NCBI RefSeq assembly: GCF_001613265.1 | Contig: NZ_BDCA01000031.1 | Coordinates: 1 to 64,000 of the forward strand | Direction of reading: 5' to 3' | Source: Nocardia vermiculata NBRC 100427 | GTDB lineage: Bacteria; Actinomycetota; Actinomycetes; Mycobacteriales; Mycobacteriaceae | DNA length: 64,000 nt | Shown here: positions 1 to 9,192 of the stretch, in pieces | Layout of the letters: each line of letters opens with the position of its first letter | How positions within the stretch are numbered: the first letter of the stretch is position 1 | Translations under genes and position numbers: made by a program | Notes under the pieces: model-generated | Database searches by the model: none | The model's input: only the letters and a program-made list of their open reading frames with translations | What the model was told of the DNA's origin: nothing

Positions 1-383
1 GCACTATCTTCCTTCGGACGTGTCATTCATCCGAGGCGCGCGCCGATATCGTGGCAGACCCATCGATCGGATGCCTGTGTTCTAGTAGCTACCGCGGCGG
101 CCACTGTTTACGGGCGTCCGGAATGCAAATGCTCGAAGTCGACCGAGCGTGTGTAGTAGCACTGAGATGTGGCGCGCCGGTATCGAATGCCCGGAGGTGC
201 CGGCAATCGGTGGATCCGACCCGGAAGGAGGCCCCGAGACCTTCATGGTCCGCCGCCGCAAGGGTTGCGTCATACGGGGCCGGGGTAGGCCGGTGGAGCG
301 CTGGGCTGTCGTCGTTGCCCGGGCCTCGGTCCGCGTCGCCGGGTCGTGCGCGCCCGCGTCCCGAGCACGCCGTGCCGAGCCGA
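1..383. other. Left-edge stretch without a convincing gene
   Basis: Several open frames cross this stretch on both strands, but none has a recognisable domain, a good ribosome binding site or a convincing composition. They look like the open antisense frames that GC-rich DNA produces by chance. It lies downstream of the MHS transporter gene that ends at 384. I see no tRNA, clear terminator or mobile element here. Confidence 0.5.
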
Positions 384-1784
384 CTACGCCCCGGGGCGGA
401 CTCGAACGGCCTGCTGCTCCTCGGTCGCCGCGGTCGCGCCTCCGTTTCGATCGGCACGCGCACGAGGCAACACCCAGAACAACACATATGTGCTGATCGC
501 GCTGAGCACACAAATCCCCACCGAATAGCACGTGACCGCCAGTGACGAAGAACCCGCGGTCCACAGCGCGGTCGCGATGAGCGGGGCGAGCCCGCCACCG
601 AGAATCACCGACACCTGGACGATGAGTGAGGTACCGGAATAGCGGACCGCCGGCGGGAACAACTCGGCGACGATGATGCCGCCCACACTGTGCGCGACCG
701 GCAGGACGAGCCCCATACCGAGCAGCGCCAGTGACACCACGACCGCATTGCCGGTATCGAGCAACGGGAAATAGGCCGCAGACCAGACGACCAGCGCGAC
801 CGAACCCGCCAGATAGATGCGGTGGGTGCCGTAGCGGTCGGCCAGCGCACCCCACAACGGCATCGTCACACACCACAGCACCGAGGACACGATCACCGTC
901 GACAGCAGGAAATCGCGGCTGAATTCCAGCGACTCGGTGCCGTAGGTGAGGGTGAAGGTCATGAAGATGTACACCACCGCCGACGTCGCGATCGCCGCGC
1001 ACAGGATCAGCAACAGGCGGGCCGGACCCACCCGCAGTGCGGCGCGCAGCGGGAATGCGACAACCTCGCCGCGCCGGACCAGATCCGCGTACTGCGCCGA
1101 TTCGGTGACCGTGAGTCGTACCGCCAGCCCGATCAGCACCAGGACGGCGCTCAGCAGGAACGGAATCCGCCAGCCCCAGGACAGGAACGCGTCCTCGGGT
1201 AGCAGCGCGCTGGTGCCGAGGAACACCGCGTTGGCCAGTACCAGCCCCGCCGGGGTCCCCATCTGCGGAAAACTCGCATAGCGGTTGAGCTTGCCGTGCG
1301 GGGCGTGTTCCATCGAGAACACCACCGCGCCGGCGCCTTCGCCACCGAGGCCGACCCCCTGGACCAGCCGCGCCAGTACGAGCAGGACCGGTGCCCAGAA
1401 CCCGACGTCCGCGTAGGTGGGAAGCGCCCCGATCAGGGTCGAACTCACCCCCATCAGGATCAACGACACCACCAGTGTGGTGCGCCGGCCGACCCGGTCA
1501 CCGAAGTGACCGAACAGCAGACCACCGATCGGACGGGCGCCGAAACCGACGGCGAAGGTCGCGAACGCTGCCAGGGTTCCGGCGGCCGGGCTCATCGAGG
1601 GAAAGAACTGCTTGCCGAAGATGAGCGCGGACGCGGTGCCGTAGAGCATGAAGTCGTACCACTCGAGTGTGGTGCCCACCAGTGTCGCCATCGCGACCTT
1701 GCGATGGGGCGGGGCGGCGGTCGAGCCGGAGGATCCTGCGGTCACTGCTATCCGTTCAGCCTGCGGCGGTGCGCCGCGTGTCAT
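384..1784 (-). CDS. MHS-family major facilitator transporter (metabolite:proton symporter)
   Basis: A 466-residue, 12-helix transporter of the metabolite:H+ symporter (MHS) branch, whose members take up small carboxylates, osmolytes or aromatic acids. Family marks are the LEWYDFMLYG segment at the start of helix 1, FGHFGDRVGRR in the helix 2-3 loop, the GEGAGAVVF region in helix 5 and WGWRIPFLLS before the central loop. The start at MTRGAPPQ is the last one before a short hydrophilic N-terminus; MATLVGTT (start near 1691) is an alternative. The open frame continues upstream only as antisense of the next gene. The substrate cannot be told from sequence. A second MHS transporter is encoded at 60377-61732. 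Confidence 0.9.
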   Translation of the reverse strand: MTRGAPPQAERIAVTAGSSGSTAAPPHRKVAMATLVGTTLEWYDFMLYGTASALIFGKQFFPSMSPAAGTLAAFATFAVGFGARPIGGLLFGHFGDRVGRRTTLVVSLILMGVSSTLIGALPTYADVGFWAPVLLVLARLVQGVGLGGEGAGAVVFSMEHAPHGKLNRYASFPQMGTPAGLVLANAVFLGTSALLPEDAFLSWGWRIPFLLSAVLVLIGLAVRLTVTESAQYADLVRRGEVVAFPLRAALRVGPARLLLILCAAIATSAVVYIFMTFTLTYGTESLEFSRDFLLSTVIVSSVLWCVTMPLWGALADRYGTHRIYLAGSVALVVWSAAYFPLLDTGNAVVVSLALLGMGLVLPVAHSVGGIIVAELFPPAVRYSGTSLIVQVSVILGGGLAPLIATALWTAGSSSLAVTCYSVGICVLSAISTYVLFWVLPRARADRNGGATAATEEQQAVRVRPGA

Positions 1785-1898
1785 CGGGTAGGGCCGACAC
1801 CGGGTGTCCGCGGACCCGGACCGGTCGCCTGGCCCGCAGGTAAATGTCCCATACCGGCGATAGCGGATGCGGGCCGGGCAGGTGCGGCAACCTCCGTT

Positions 1899-1921
1899 CC
1901 ACATGATTGAATTCATGGTGG
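1899..1921. promoter_or_regulatory. Imperfect inverted repeat between divergent genes
   Basis: The sequence has arms CCACATGA and TCATGGTGG around a short AT-rich centre, in the 222-bp gap between the divergent MHS transporter and TPR protein genes. It has the form of an operator, but no regulator gene is adjacent, so the function is a guess. Confidence 0.25.
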
Positions 1922-2006
1922 TTGCGGATGCGTGCCGGTCACCGGCGCCCAGTCCCGTGTGTCGTCGCCGGCCGCCAGAAGTCGGCTCGAAGAGAGGTAA
2001 CACGCT

Positions 2007-3359
2007 GTGTCGGAGCATGACGACGGTAGGAGGCCCTTCCGCCGTAGTGGTACTGGTCCCGGTTCGACCGGCTCCGGCAAATCGGCGAACGAGCGTCCGG
2101 CGGGTGAGCGTGGTGGCTTCCGCCGCGACAACACCGGTGAGCGCCCCTCCGGCGGCTACGGCCAGGGCTCGGACAACCGGCGCTCGGGCGGCTTCCGCCG
2201 CGACGACGACGAGCGTCGATCCGGCGGTTTCCGGCGCGGGGACACCGAGCGCCCACGAGGTGGATTCCGGCGTGACGACGAGCGCCGCGACGGTGGCGAC
2301 GAGCGTCGTTCCGGCAGCTACGGGCGCGGTGGCGACGGTCCGCGTTCCGGTGACGGCCGGCGCGATCAGGGCGATCGCCGTCCAGGCGGTTTCCGCCGCG
2401 ACGACGCCCGGCGCGGTAGCGAGGGGACCCGCGGTGGCGATGCGGGACGCGGCGGCGAGCGTAAACAGGGCGGCTTCCGTCGCGAAGGCGAGCGCGGGAC
2501 CGGTGGCTACGGGCGCGGCGGGGACGAGCGCCGCGGTGGCTATCGGCGGGAAGACAGCGGGCAGCGGCCCGCCGGTCCCGGGCAGCGCCCCGACGGGCCG
2601 GGACGTGGCGAGGACCGCCGCCGTGGTGGTGAAGGCGCTCGCGTGGGCAGCGAACATCGGGCCGGCCGGCCGGACGAACCGGCGCTGCCGGAGGAGGTAC
2701 AGGCGAGCGATCTGGAAGGTGCGGTACGCCGCGACCTGCTCAGCCTCGACAAGAACAACGCCGAGACTGTTGCACGCCATCTGGTGATGGCGGCACAGCT
2801 GCTCGACGAAGATCCCGAGCTGGCCCTCGAACACGCCCGCGCGGCCCGGCGGCGCGCCGGCCGGATCGCCGTGGTCCGCGAAACCGCCGGTGTCATCGCC
2901 TATCACGCCGGCGAGTGGGCCGAGGCGCTGTCGGAACTACGCACCGCACGCCGGATGGCGGGCGGGTCGGGCCTGCTCGCGGTGATGGCCGACTGTGAAC
3001 GTGGCCTCGGGCGGCCCGAGCGGGCCATCGAACTCGGCCGCAGCGACGAGGCACGGGAATTGTCCGGTGCGGAAGCGACCGAATTGCGGATCGTCGTCGC
3101 CGGCGCCCGAATGGATCTGGGGCAATACGACCAGGCGGTAGTGACACTGCAGACACCGGAACTGGACCCGGCCCACACCGGTCCGGCCTCGGCCCGGTTG
3201 TTCTACGCCTACGCCGAGGCCCTGCTCGCCGCCGAGCGACCGGACGAGGCGCTGCAGTGGTTCCTCAACACTGCGGCCGCCGATATCGACGGTGATACCG
3301 ACGCCGAGGAGCGCGCCGACGAACTCGCCGCCGCGCAGGCCGACGACGACGCGGAGTAA
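2007..3359 (+). CDS. TPR-repeat protein with long RGG-like disordered N-terminus (Rv1691-like)
   Basis: The 450-residue product has two parts. Residues 1 to about 225 are low-complexity, built from recurring units such as GGFRRDD, ERRSGGF and GGYGRGG, rich in Gly, Arg and Asp and surely disordered. Residues from about 225 to the end are helical with tetratricopeptide-type pairs (ELALEHARAARR, EWAEALSELRTARR, QYDQAVVTLQ). Position and order match M. tuberculosis Rv1691, a TPR protein next to Rv1692. The GTG start at 2007 follows the ribosome binding site AGAGAGG at 1990-1996. The next gene starts 6 bases after its stop. The role is unknown; an RNA or ribosome-related scaffold is possible because the rRNA pseudouridine synthase at 18874 carries a similar N-terminus. 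Confidence 0.85.
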   Translation: MSEHDDGRRPFRRSGTGPGSTGSGKSANERPAGERGGFRRDNTGERPSGGYGQGSDNRRSGGFRRDDDERRSGGFRRGDTERPRGGFRRDDERRDGGDERRSGSYGRGGDGPRSGDGRRDQGDRRPGGFRRDDARRGSEGTRGGDAGRGGERKQGGFRREGERGTGGYGRGGDERRGGYRREDSGQRPAGPGQRPDGPGRGEDRRRGGEGARVGSEHRAGRPDEPALPEEVQASDLEGAVRRDLLSLDKNNAETVARHLVMAAQLLDEDPELALEHARAARRRAGRIAVVRETAGVIAYHAGEWAEALSELRTARRMAGGSGLLAVMADCERGLGRPERAIELGRSDEARELSGAEATELRIVVAGARMDLGQYDQAVVTLQTPELDPAHTGPASARLFYAYAEALLAAERPDEALQWFLNTAAADIDGDTDAEERADELAAAQADDDAE

Positions 3360-3365
3360 CACGGT

Positions 3366-4247
3366 ATGGCGGCAACGCTGCGGGACGACTTCGACGCCCT
3401 CCTGCTCGATCTCGACGGCACCCTGTATCGGGGTGCGGAAGTCATCGACGGTACCCCGGCGGCCCTGGCCGCCGGGGGTGACGGTCGGCGGCTGATGTAC
3501 GTCACCAACAACGCGAGCCGGTCGGTGGGTGCGGTGGCCGCGCACCTGCGTGACCTCGGCTTCTCCGCCACCGACGACGACGTGGTGACCAGCGCACAAG
3601 CGGCGGCGCGCCTGCTGGCCGACCGTGTGGACTCCGGTGCGCGAGTACTGATCGTCGGCACCGACGATCTGGCCGCGGAGGTCGAACTCGCCGGGCTGCG
3701 GCCGGTGCGGCAGTTCGACGGCGACGCCCCCGCTGCCGTGGTGCAGGGACATTCACCGCGCACCGGGTGGCCGGACCTGGCCGAAGCCGCCTACGCGGTG
3801 CGCGCGGGCGCACTGTGGGTGGCGGCGAATACCGATGCGACCCTGCCCAACGAACGCGGCCTGGCACCGGGTAACGGCGCGATGGTGGCCGCACTGCGCG
3901 CCGCCACCGATGCCGAACCCGTCGTGGCCGGCAAACCGTACGCGCCGTTGCTCGAGGATGCGCTCGTGCGCGCCGGCACCCGCCGTGCCCTGGTGGTCGG
4001 TGACCGCCTCGACACCGATATCGACGGTGCTCTCCGCGTCGGGCTGCCGTCGTTGCTGGTACTGACCGGAGTCAGCACCCTGGACCAGGTGTGTGCCCGG
4101 CCCGCCGACCGCCGCCCGACGTATCTGGCCCGCAGCCTCGACGCGCTCAACCACCCGCCGCTGTCCGGCCGGGCGGATGAGCCCCTGGAAAAGCTTGCGG
4201 AGCTACTGGACGAGCAGCCGGCCCGCGCCATCGCCCTGTCGGAGTGA
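3366..4247 (+). CDS. HAD-IIA family sugar/nucleotide phosphatase (Rv1692-like)
   Basis: A 293-residue haloacid dehalogenase superfamily hydrolase. Motif I is LLLDLDGTLYRG (nucleophile and acid/base Asp), motif II lies in YVTNNASRS, and the C-terminal acidic motif is VVGDRLDTDIDGA, the layout of the NagD/4-nitrophenylphosphatase (HAD-IIA) group. The orthologue Rv1692 of M. tuberculosis is reported to be a glycerol-3-phosphate phosphatase that recycles polar lipid head groups; that role is plausible here by orthology. It follows the TPR gene by 6 bases and probably shares its transcript. Confidence 0.9.
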   Translation: MAATLRDDFDALLLDLDGTLYRGAEVIDGTPAALAAGGDGRRLMYVTNNASRSVGAVAAHLRDLGFSATDDDVVTSAQAAARLLADRVDSGARVLIVGTDDLAAEVELAGLRPVRQFDGDAPAAVVQGHSPRTGWPDLAEAAYAVRAGALWVAANTDATLPNERGLAPGNGAMVAALRAATDAEPVVAGKPYAPLLEDALVRAGTRRALVVGDRLDTDIDGALRVGLPSLLVLTGVSTLDQVCARPADRRPTYLARSLDALNHPPLSGRADEPLEKLAELLDEQPARAIALSE

Positions 4248-4289
4248 CGCCGATCCGGTGATACCGCCGCGGCCGTGCCGGGGGCCGCG

Positions 4290-4311
4290 TCCCGCCGGGC
4301 GTGCGGCGGGA
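4290..4311. terminator. Possible bidirectional terminator hairpin
   Basis: TCCCGCC and GGCGGGA form a perfect 7-bp stem with an 8-base loop, 43 bases after the HAD phosphatase stop and in the gap before the convergent DUF218 gene. There is no T-run, and in such GC-rich DNA short stems are common, so this is tentative. Confidence 0.3.
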
Positions 4312-4516
4312 ATGCGGCGGCTGTCCTCATGTCAGGCGGTGACCCGTGGGCGGCCGGGCATCGCCCATGGCATCCACCGGGCCGGATACAGCGTGCGATC
4401 GCCGTCCGCGCTGCGGGCCCACGGTGGTGTTCTGCGTGCCGGACCTCGATGGGCCCCGGCCACACCTCACCGGCGATCTGCCGAGCCCGGTGCCTGCCGG
4501 CCATGAGGCGGTGCGT

Positions 4517-5212
4517 TCAGCGCCGCGGTACCGGAAGCAGGTCGAGCCGTTGCAGCAGGGGAGTGGCGGCCGCACCGGCGCGGCGGCGGGTGATGGCCGC
4601 GAGTTCGTGCGCTGCGGTGGGGACCTTGAGCCACCAGCGTTCCAGCGGGCGGTAGTCGTCCGCGGGCGCGAGCCGCCGGGCGAGGTCCGGGCGCTGAGCG
4701 CGCAGGTAGCGGCGGGCCCGGGCAGCATGCATCGGGTCGGAGGCGATCATGACGCGATCGGCCTGCTCGAACGACGGGGTTGTGAATTCGATGTTCTGCC
4801 AAGTGGTTTCGGCGGAGGTCTCGACGCGGATCCGGTCCGCGGACACACCCAGGTGCTCGCGCGTATAGGCGGCCATCACCTCGGCCTCGACCCAGGGGCC
4901 GTGCACCGCGCTGCCGGTGAAGATCAGAAATCCGTCCCGTTCCGGCGCCAGCGACCGCGCCGCGATCGTGCACCGCCACCGCTGCAGCGCTCGGGTTCTT
5001 CCCTCGGGTGTGGCCGGATAGCCGAGCACCACGACCACATCGAATCCGTCCCGGCGGGGTTCGTGTGCCGGGCCCAGCAACCGGTGTGACGCGCGCCGAT
5101 GCGCCCATTCGGAGGCCGCCACCGCGGCCGCCGACACGCCCGCGATCAGCGCCGTCGCGGTGACGGCGAACCGGGCTGCGTCACGACCTCGCTCACCTCC
5201 CACCACGCCCAT
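4517..5212 (-). CDS. YdcF/SanA-like DUF218 membrane-anchored protein
   Basis: A 231-residue protein with one N-terminal membrane helix (about residues 14-36) followed by a DUF218 domain. Visible DUF218 features are VVVVLGYPA at the strand 1 loop, LIFTGSAVHG, a T-W-Q-N-I-E segment (ETTWQNIE, the usual E-S/T-T-x-x-N motif) and VMIASDPMHAARA. DUF218 proteins include E. coli SanA and YdcF; they act at or outside the membrane in envelope-related processes, with chemistry poorly known. The gene is antisense to the surrounding housekeeping block and splits the Rv1692-Rv1693 pair, so it is probably an insertion. A second DUF218 gene is at 56264-56932. Confidence 0.8.
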   Translation of the reverse strand: MGVVGGERGRDAARFAVTATALIAGVSAAAVAASEWAHRRASHRLLGPAHEPRRDGFDVVVVLGYPATPEGRTRALQRWRCTIAARSLAPERDGFLIFTGSAVHGPWVEAEVMAAYTREHLGVSADRIRVETSAETTWQNIEFTTPSFEQADRVMIASDPMHAARARRYLRAQRPDLARRLAPADDYRPLERWWLKVPTAAHELAAITRRRAGAAATPLLQRLDLLPVPRR

Positions 5213-5333
5213 TGTGCCAATGCCGCCCACGGTGTGCTCGGGTCGGCGGGCGCGACCGGCCCGATTGCCGGGCTCGCGGGCCCGCCTGCCGCTTGTCTCG
5301 CAGGCCGGCAACTCCGGTAGCGTTGTCGGCACC

Positions 5334-5621
5334 ATGAATACGCCCACTCCACGACCGCATTCGTCAGGTTCTCCGGGCCCTCGCCCCGGGGTTCCGCTGC
5401 CGGGGCAGCATCTCGCCGGCAGCGCCGCGGACTTCGCCGACCCGGAGCAGGTCCGCAGCGAGGTCGAGGCATTGCTGGCGGAATTGCCCGGCGGTCGGCG
5501 CGTCGCCGCGGAGCCCGACGGGGTGGACCGTGCCGGGGCCGATCTGACCCGGCGGGCTCGCATTCTCGAGCAGGCACACGAGGTGCTGGTCGGCGCCCTG
5601 GCGACGGTGGACAAGATCTGA
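5334..5621 (+). CDS. Small conserved protein upstream of tlyA (Rv1693-like)
   Basis: A 95-residue protein with a Pro-rich N-terminus and a helical C-terminal half (EQVRSEVEALLAEL, TRRARILEQAHEVLVGAL). No domain is recognised. Position immediately before tlyA matches Rv1693 of M. tuberculosis, a small protein of unknown role. The ATG at 5334 fits the translated length of that family; the frame is open further upstream but only as antisense to the DUF218 gene. Its stop lies 1 base before the tlyA start, so the two are very likely cotranslated. Confidence 0.75.
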   Translation: MNTPTPRPHSSGSPGPRPGVPLPGQHLAGSAADFADPEQVRSEVEALLAELPGGRRVAAEPDGVDRAGADLTRRARILEQAHEVLVGALATVDKI

Positions 5622-5622
5622 G

Positions 5623-6474
5623 GTGGCCAGGCGTGCGCGAGTGGACGCCGAACTGGTTCGCCGCAAGTTGGCGAGATCGCGGGAACACGCGGTCGAGCTG
5701 ATCGGCGCGGGCCGCGTCCTGATCAACGGTACGGTCGCGACGAAACCGGCGACCGCGATCGAACCCAACACCCCCTTGCTGGTACGCGAGGAACCCGACG
5801 AGGTGCAGTGGGCCTCACGGGGTGCGAAGAAGGTGCTCGGCGCCCTCGAAGCCTTCGAACCGCTCGGGGTGACCGTGGCGGGGAAACGCTGCCTGGATGC
5901 CGGTGCGTCGACCGGCGGCTTCACCGATGTGCTGCTCGACCGTGGTGCACGCGAAGTCGTCGCCGTCGACGTCGGTTACGGCCAGCTGGTCTGGCGGTTG
6001 CGCAACGACGAACGCGTGCGGGTGTTCGACCGCACCAATGTGCGTGCGCTGACACCCGAGACCATCGACGGGCCGGTGGAACTCGTGGTCGCCGACCTGT
6101 CGTTCATCTCGCTGGCGCTGGTACTGCCCGCACTGGCCGCCTGCTGTGTACCGGGCGCGGATCTGCTGCCCATGGTGAAACCACAGTTCGAGGTCGGTAA
6201 ACAGCGAGTAGGCTCCGGCGGTGTGGTGCGCGATCCGGCTCTGCGTGCCGAGGCGGTGACCGAGGTCGCCGCCGCGGCCGCCGAACTGGGCCTGCGGACG
6301 TGTGGGGTCGTGGCCAGCCCGCTGCCCGGGCCGTCGGGGAATGTCGAGTACTTCCTGTGGTTGCGTAAAGATGTGGCAGATGCGCAGCACCCCGGCCCCA
6401 CCGCGGCGGTGGATACCCGGACGGCCGAGATCGGCGAGATGGTGCGGCGGGCGGTCGAGGAGGGGCCTCAGTGA
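5623..6474 (+). CDS. tlyA: TlyA 16S/23S rRNA 2'-O-methyltransferase
   Basis: A 283-residue enzyme with an N-terminal S4 RNA-binding domain (about residues 1-60, RRKLARSREHAVELI) and an FtsJ/RrmJ-like Rossmann domain. The AdoMet loop is CLDAGASTGGFTD; the catalytic K-D-K-E set is visible in RGAKK, VVADLSFISL, MVKPQFEVGK and NVEYFLW. TlyA methylates the 2'-OH of C1409 in 16S and C1920 in 23S rRNA (E. coli numbering), and its loss gives capreomycin resistance in mycobacteria. It starts with GTG directly after the small upstream gene and overlaps nadK by 4 bases, as in M. tuberculosis Rv1694-Rv1695. Confidence 0.95.
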   Translation: MARRARVDAELVRRKLARSREHAVELIGAGRVLINGTVATKPATAIEPNTPLLVREEPDEVQWASRGAKKVLGALEAFEPLGVTVAGKRCLDAGASTGGFTDVLLDRGAREVVAVDVGYGQLVWRLRNDERVRVFDRTNVRALTPETIDGPVELVVADLSFISLALVLPALAACCVPGADLLPMVKPQFEVGKQRVGSGGVVRDPALRAEAVTEVAAAAAELGLRTCGVVASPLPGPSGNVEYFLWLRKDVADAQHPGPTAAVDTRTAEIGEMVRRAVEEGPQ

Positions 6475-7415
6475 AGCGCGAAATCCTGCTCGTCGCCCAC
6501 CCGGGCCGCTCCGAACTGCTCGAGACCGCACACCGGGTGGCGAAGATATTCTCCGACGCCGGGATCGGCCTGCGCATCCTCGAGGACGAGACCTACAGCA
6601 CCAAGCTGGATTTCGACGAGACCGGCGAACCCGATGGTTATCCGATCCAGGTGGTCGCGCATGCTCCCGATGCGGCGGTCGGTTGCGAGATGGTGCTGGC
6701 GCTAGGTGGGGACGGGACGTTCCTGCGCGGGGCGGAGATGGCGCATCCGGCGCGGGTACCGGTACTGGGAATCAATCTGGGCCGCATCGGATTTCTCACC
6801 GAGGCCGAGGCCGAACACCTCGACGAGGCGCTGGCGCAGGTCGTGCGCGGGGATTACCGCATCGAGCAGCGGATGACCGTGGACGTCAGTGTCCGGGTCG
6901 ACGATGTGGTGGTGGAACGCGGCTGGGCGCTCAACGAGGCGAGCATCGAGAACGCCACCCGCATGGGTGTGCTCGAGGTGGTGCTCGAGGTCGACGGCCG
7001 CCCGGTGTCGCAATTCGGTTGTGACGGGGTACTGGTCGCGACACCGACCGGGTCCACGGCCTATGCCTTCTCCGCGGGTGGGCCGGTGGTGTGGCCGGAA
7101 CTGGAGGCGCTGCTGGTCATCCCCAGCAACGCCCACGCCCTGTTCGCCCGGCCCCTGGTGACCAGCCCGGACTCCCGTATTGCAGTGGAAACCGTTGCCG
7201 GCGGCCACGATGCGATCGTCTTCCTGGACGGCCGGCGGACTCTGGCACTGCCGCGCGGGGCGCGGTTCGAGGCGGTGCGTGGCACCGAACCGGTGCGCTG
7301 GGTGCGGCTGGATTCGGCACCGTTCGCGGACCGGATGGTGCGCAAATTCCGGCTACCCGTGACAGGCTGGCGGGGACGGCGGGGCGAGCAGCCGAACGGA
7401 GAACAGACGTGCTGA
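6471..7415 (+). CDS. nadK: NAD kinase
   Basis: A 314-residue NAD kinase (PpnK) that phosphorylates NAD+ to NADP+ using ATP or polyphosphate. The signature GGDGTFLRG is at about residues 83-91, the second motif is LNEASIENATRMG, and the Gly-rich loop TPTGSTAYAFSAGGP follows. The segment VIPSNAHALFARP and the end KFRLPVTGWRG are typical of the mycobacterial type. The GTG start overlaps the tlyA stop in a GTGA tetranucleotide, and the end overlaps recN by 7 bases, so nadK is inside a translationally coupled tlyA-nadK-recN set. Confidence 0.96.
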   Translation: MKREILLVAHPGRSELLETAHRVAKIFSDAGIGLRILEDETYSTKLDFDETGEPDGYPIQVVAHAPDAAVGCEMVLALGGDGTFLRGAEMAHPARVPVLGINLGRIGFLTEAEAEHLDEALAQVVRGDYRIEQRMTVDVSVRVDDVVVERGWALNEASIENATRMGVLEVVLEVDGRPVSQFGCDGVLVATPTGSTAYAFSAGGPVVWPELEALLVIPSNAHALFARPLVTSPDSRIAVETVAGGHDAIVFLDGRRTLALPRGARFEAVRGTEPVRWVRLDSAPFADRMVRKFRLPVTGWRGRRGEQPNGEQTC

Positions 7416-9190
7416 CCGAGATCAGGATCGACGCACTCGGCGTCATATCCACTGCCACAGCGCAGTTCCACGAGGGCCTGACCTGCGTCACCGGTGAGAC
7501 CGGCGCGGGAAAGACGATGGTGGTCACCGGACTGCATCTGCTCGGTGGCGCTCGTGCCGACGCGGGCCGTGTGCGTCAGGGCGCGCCGCGCGCCGTGGTG
7601 GAGGGCCGGTTCACCGTCGAGGAGGTGCACGACGGTGCCCGCGACGACGTGGAGAAGGTGCTGGAGTCCTCCGGCGCGCGCCGCGACGACGACGACAGCA
7701 TCATCGCCCTGCGCACCGTCGGAAGCGACGGCCGCTCCCGCGCCCACCTGGGTGGTCGCAGCGTGCCCGCCGCGGTGCTGTCGGAGTTCACGGCGCCGCT
7801 GCTGACGGTGCACGGACAGAACGACCAGCTGCGGCTGCAGCGGCCCGATCAGCAATTGCAGGCGTTGGACCGGTTCGCCGGGAACACCGTGTCCGGGCCG
7901 CTGCGGAAATATCAGCTGGCCCGGCGTACCTGGGCGCAGGCCCGGACCGAACTGCTCGAACGTACCGCCCGCAGCCGTGAACTCGCGCTCGAGGCCGACC
8001 GGCTGCAGCATTCGCTGGACGAAATCGACGCCATCGCACCGGAACCGGGTGAGGATCAGCGCATCGTCGCCGAGGTGCTGCGGCTGGGCGATCTGGATTC
8101 GCTGCGCGGGGCCGCGGGAGCCGCCCACGAAGCACTGGCCGGCGCCGCCGAGACTTCCGGTGAGGGAGCCGGGGCGCTGGACGCGCTGGGTGCCGCGCGT
8201 AGTCGGCTGGAGTCCAGCGACGATCCCGGCCTGTCGGGTCTCGCCCCGCGGCTGGGCGAGGCGATCGCAGTCGTCGTCGACGTCACCACGGAATTGAGTT
8301 CGTATCTGTCGGACCTGCCGTCGGATCCGGCGGCGTTGGACAGCCTGCTCACCCGCCAGGCCGAGTTGAAGACCCTGACCCGGAAGTACGCCCCCGACAT
8401 CGACGCGGTCATCGCCTGGGCCGAGGACGCTCGCCGGCGCCTGGCGTCGCTCGACGTGTCCGAAGAGGCATTGGCCGCGCTGGCCGCCGAGGTCGACACC
8501 GCGGCAGCGCAGGTACGTGAGACGGCGAAGAAGCTGACCGCAGCTCGGCGCAAGGCCGCCCGCAAACTGGCCGGTGCGGTGAGTGCGGAACTGAGTGGTC
8601 TGGCGATGGGGCGCGCCACCCTCGACGTGGAGGTGTGCCCGCTCGCGGCCGCGGCGAACGACAGCGCACCGATCACCATCGGCGGTACCGAACTGCATGC
8701 CGGTGCGGCCGGAGTGGACGAGGTGGAATTCCGGTTGTCCGCGCACTCCGGTGCACAGTCGCTTCCGTTGAGCCGCAGCGCGTCCGGGGGCGAGCTCTCG
8801 CGCGTGATGCTGGCTCTCGAAGTGGTGCTGGCCGCCTCCGAATACGGGTCGACCATGGTGTTCGACGAGGTCGACGCCGGTGTGGGCGGCCGGGCCGCGG
8901 TCGAGATCGGGCGGCGGCTGGCCCGGCTGGCCCGTACCCACCAGGTGATCGTGGTGACCCATCTCCCGCAGGTCGCCGCCTTCGCCGACACTCACCTGGT
9001 GGTCGACAAGGTCGACACCGGCACCGGCGTCGACAGTGGCGTGCGGGCCCTGACCAGCGACGAGCGAGTCGTGGAACTGGCACGGATGCTGGCCGGGCTC
9101 GACGACACCGAGACCGGTCGCGCCCATGCCGAGGAACTGCTGGCCACCGCGCGGGCGGAGAAATCCGACACCGCGCCGGCGGCCGGCTGA
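7409..9190 (+). CDS. recN: DNA repair ATPase RecN
   Basis: A 593-residue SMC-like ATPase that helps repair double-strand breaks. The Walker A loop TGETGAGKT is near residue 30, a coiled-coil middle spans roughly 150-370, and the C-terminal ATPase half has the signature SASGGELSRVMLALE, Walker B TMVFDEVDAGVGG and the switch histidine in VTHLPQVAAFAD. The GTG at 7409 is chosen because the protein then begins VLTEIRIDALG, as in other RecN proteins; the frame is open upstream only inside nadK. The start overlaps the nadK stop by 7 bases. It ends 2 bases from the convergent SRPBCC gene. Confidence 0.95.
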   Translation: MLTEIRIDALGVISTATAQFHEGLTCVTGETGAGKTMVVTGLHLLGGARADAGRVRQGAPRAVVEGRFTVEEVHDGARDDVEKVLESSGARRDDDDSIIALRTVGSDGRSRAHLGGRSVPAAVLSEFTAPLLTVHGQNDQLRLQRPDQQLQALDRFAGNTVSGPLRKYQLARRTWAQARTELLERTARSRELALEADRLQHSLDEIDAIAPEPGEDQRIVAEVLRLGDLDSLRGAAGAAHEALAGAAETSGEGAGALDALGAARSRLESSDDPGLSGLAPRLGEAIAVVVDVTTELSSYLSDLPSDPAALDSLLTRQAELKTLTRKYAPDIDAVIAWAEDARRRLASLDVSEEALAALAAEVDTAAAQVRETAKKLTAARRKAARKLAGAVSAELSGLAMGRATLDVEVCPLAAAANDSAPITIGGTELHAGAAGVDEVEFRLSAHSGAQSLPLSRSASGGELSRVMLALEVVLAASEYGSTMVFDEVDAGVGGRAAVEIGRRLARLARTHQVIVVTHLPQVAAFADTHLVVDKVDTGTGVDSGVRALTSDERVVELARMLAGLDDTETGRAHAEELLATARAEKSDTAPAAG

Positions 9191-9192
9191 CG

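Noticed and set aside
1785..2906. Upstream extension of the MHS transporter frame to 840 codons on the minus strand
   Set aside because: The added part is Ala/Thr/Val-rich and is simply antisense to the repetitive TPR gene; the transporter starts normally at 1784.
7061..9127. 688-codon minus-strand frame over recN
   Set aside because: Antisense of recN with His/Gln/Arg-rich sequence and no domain; recN itself has all its motifs.
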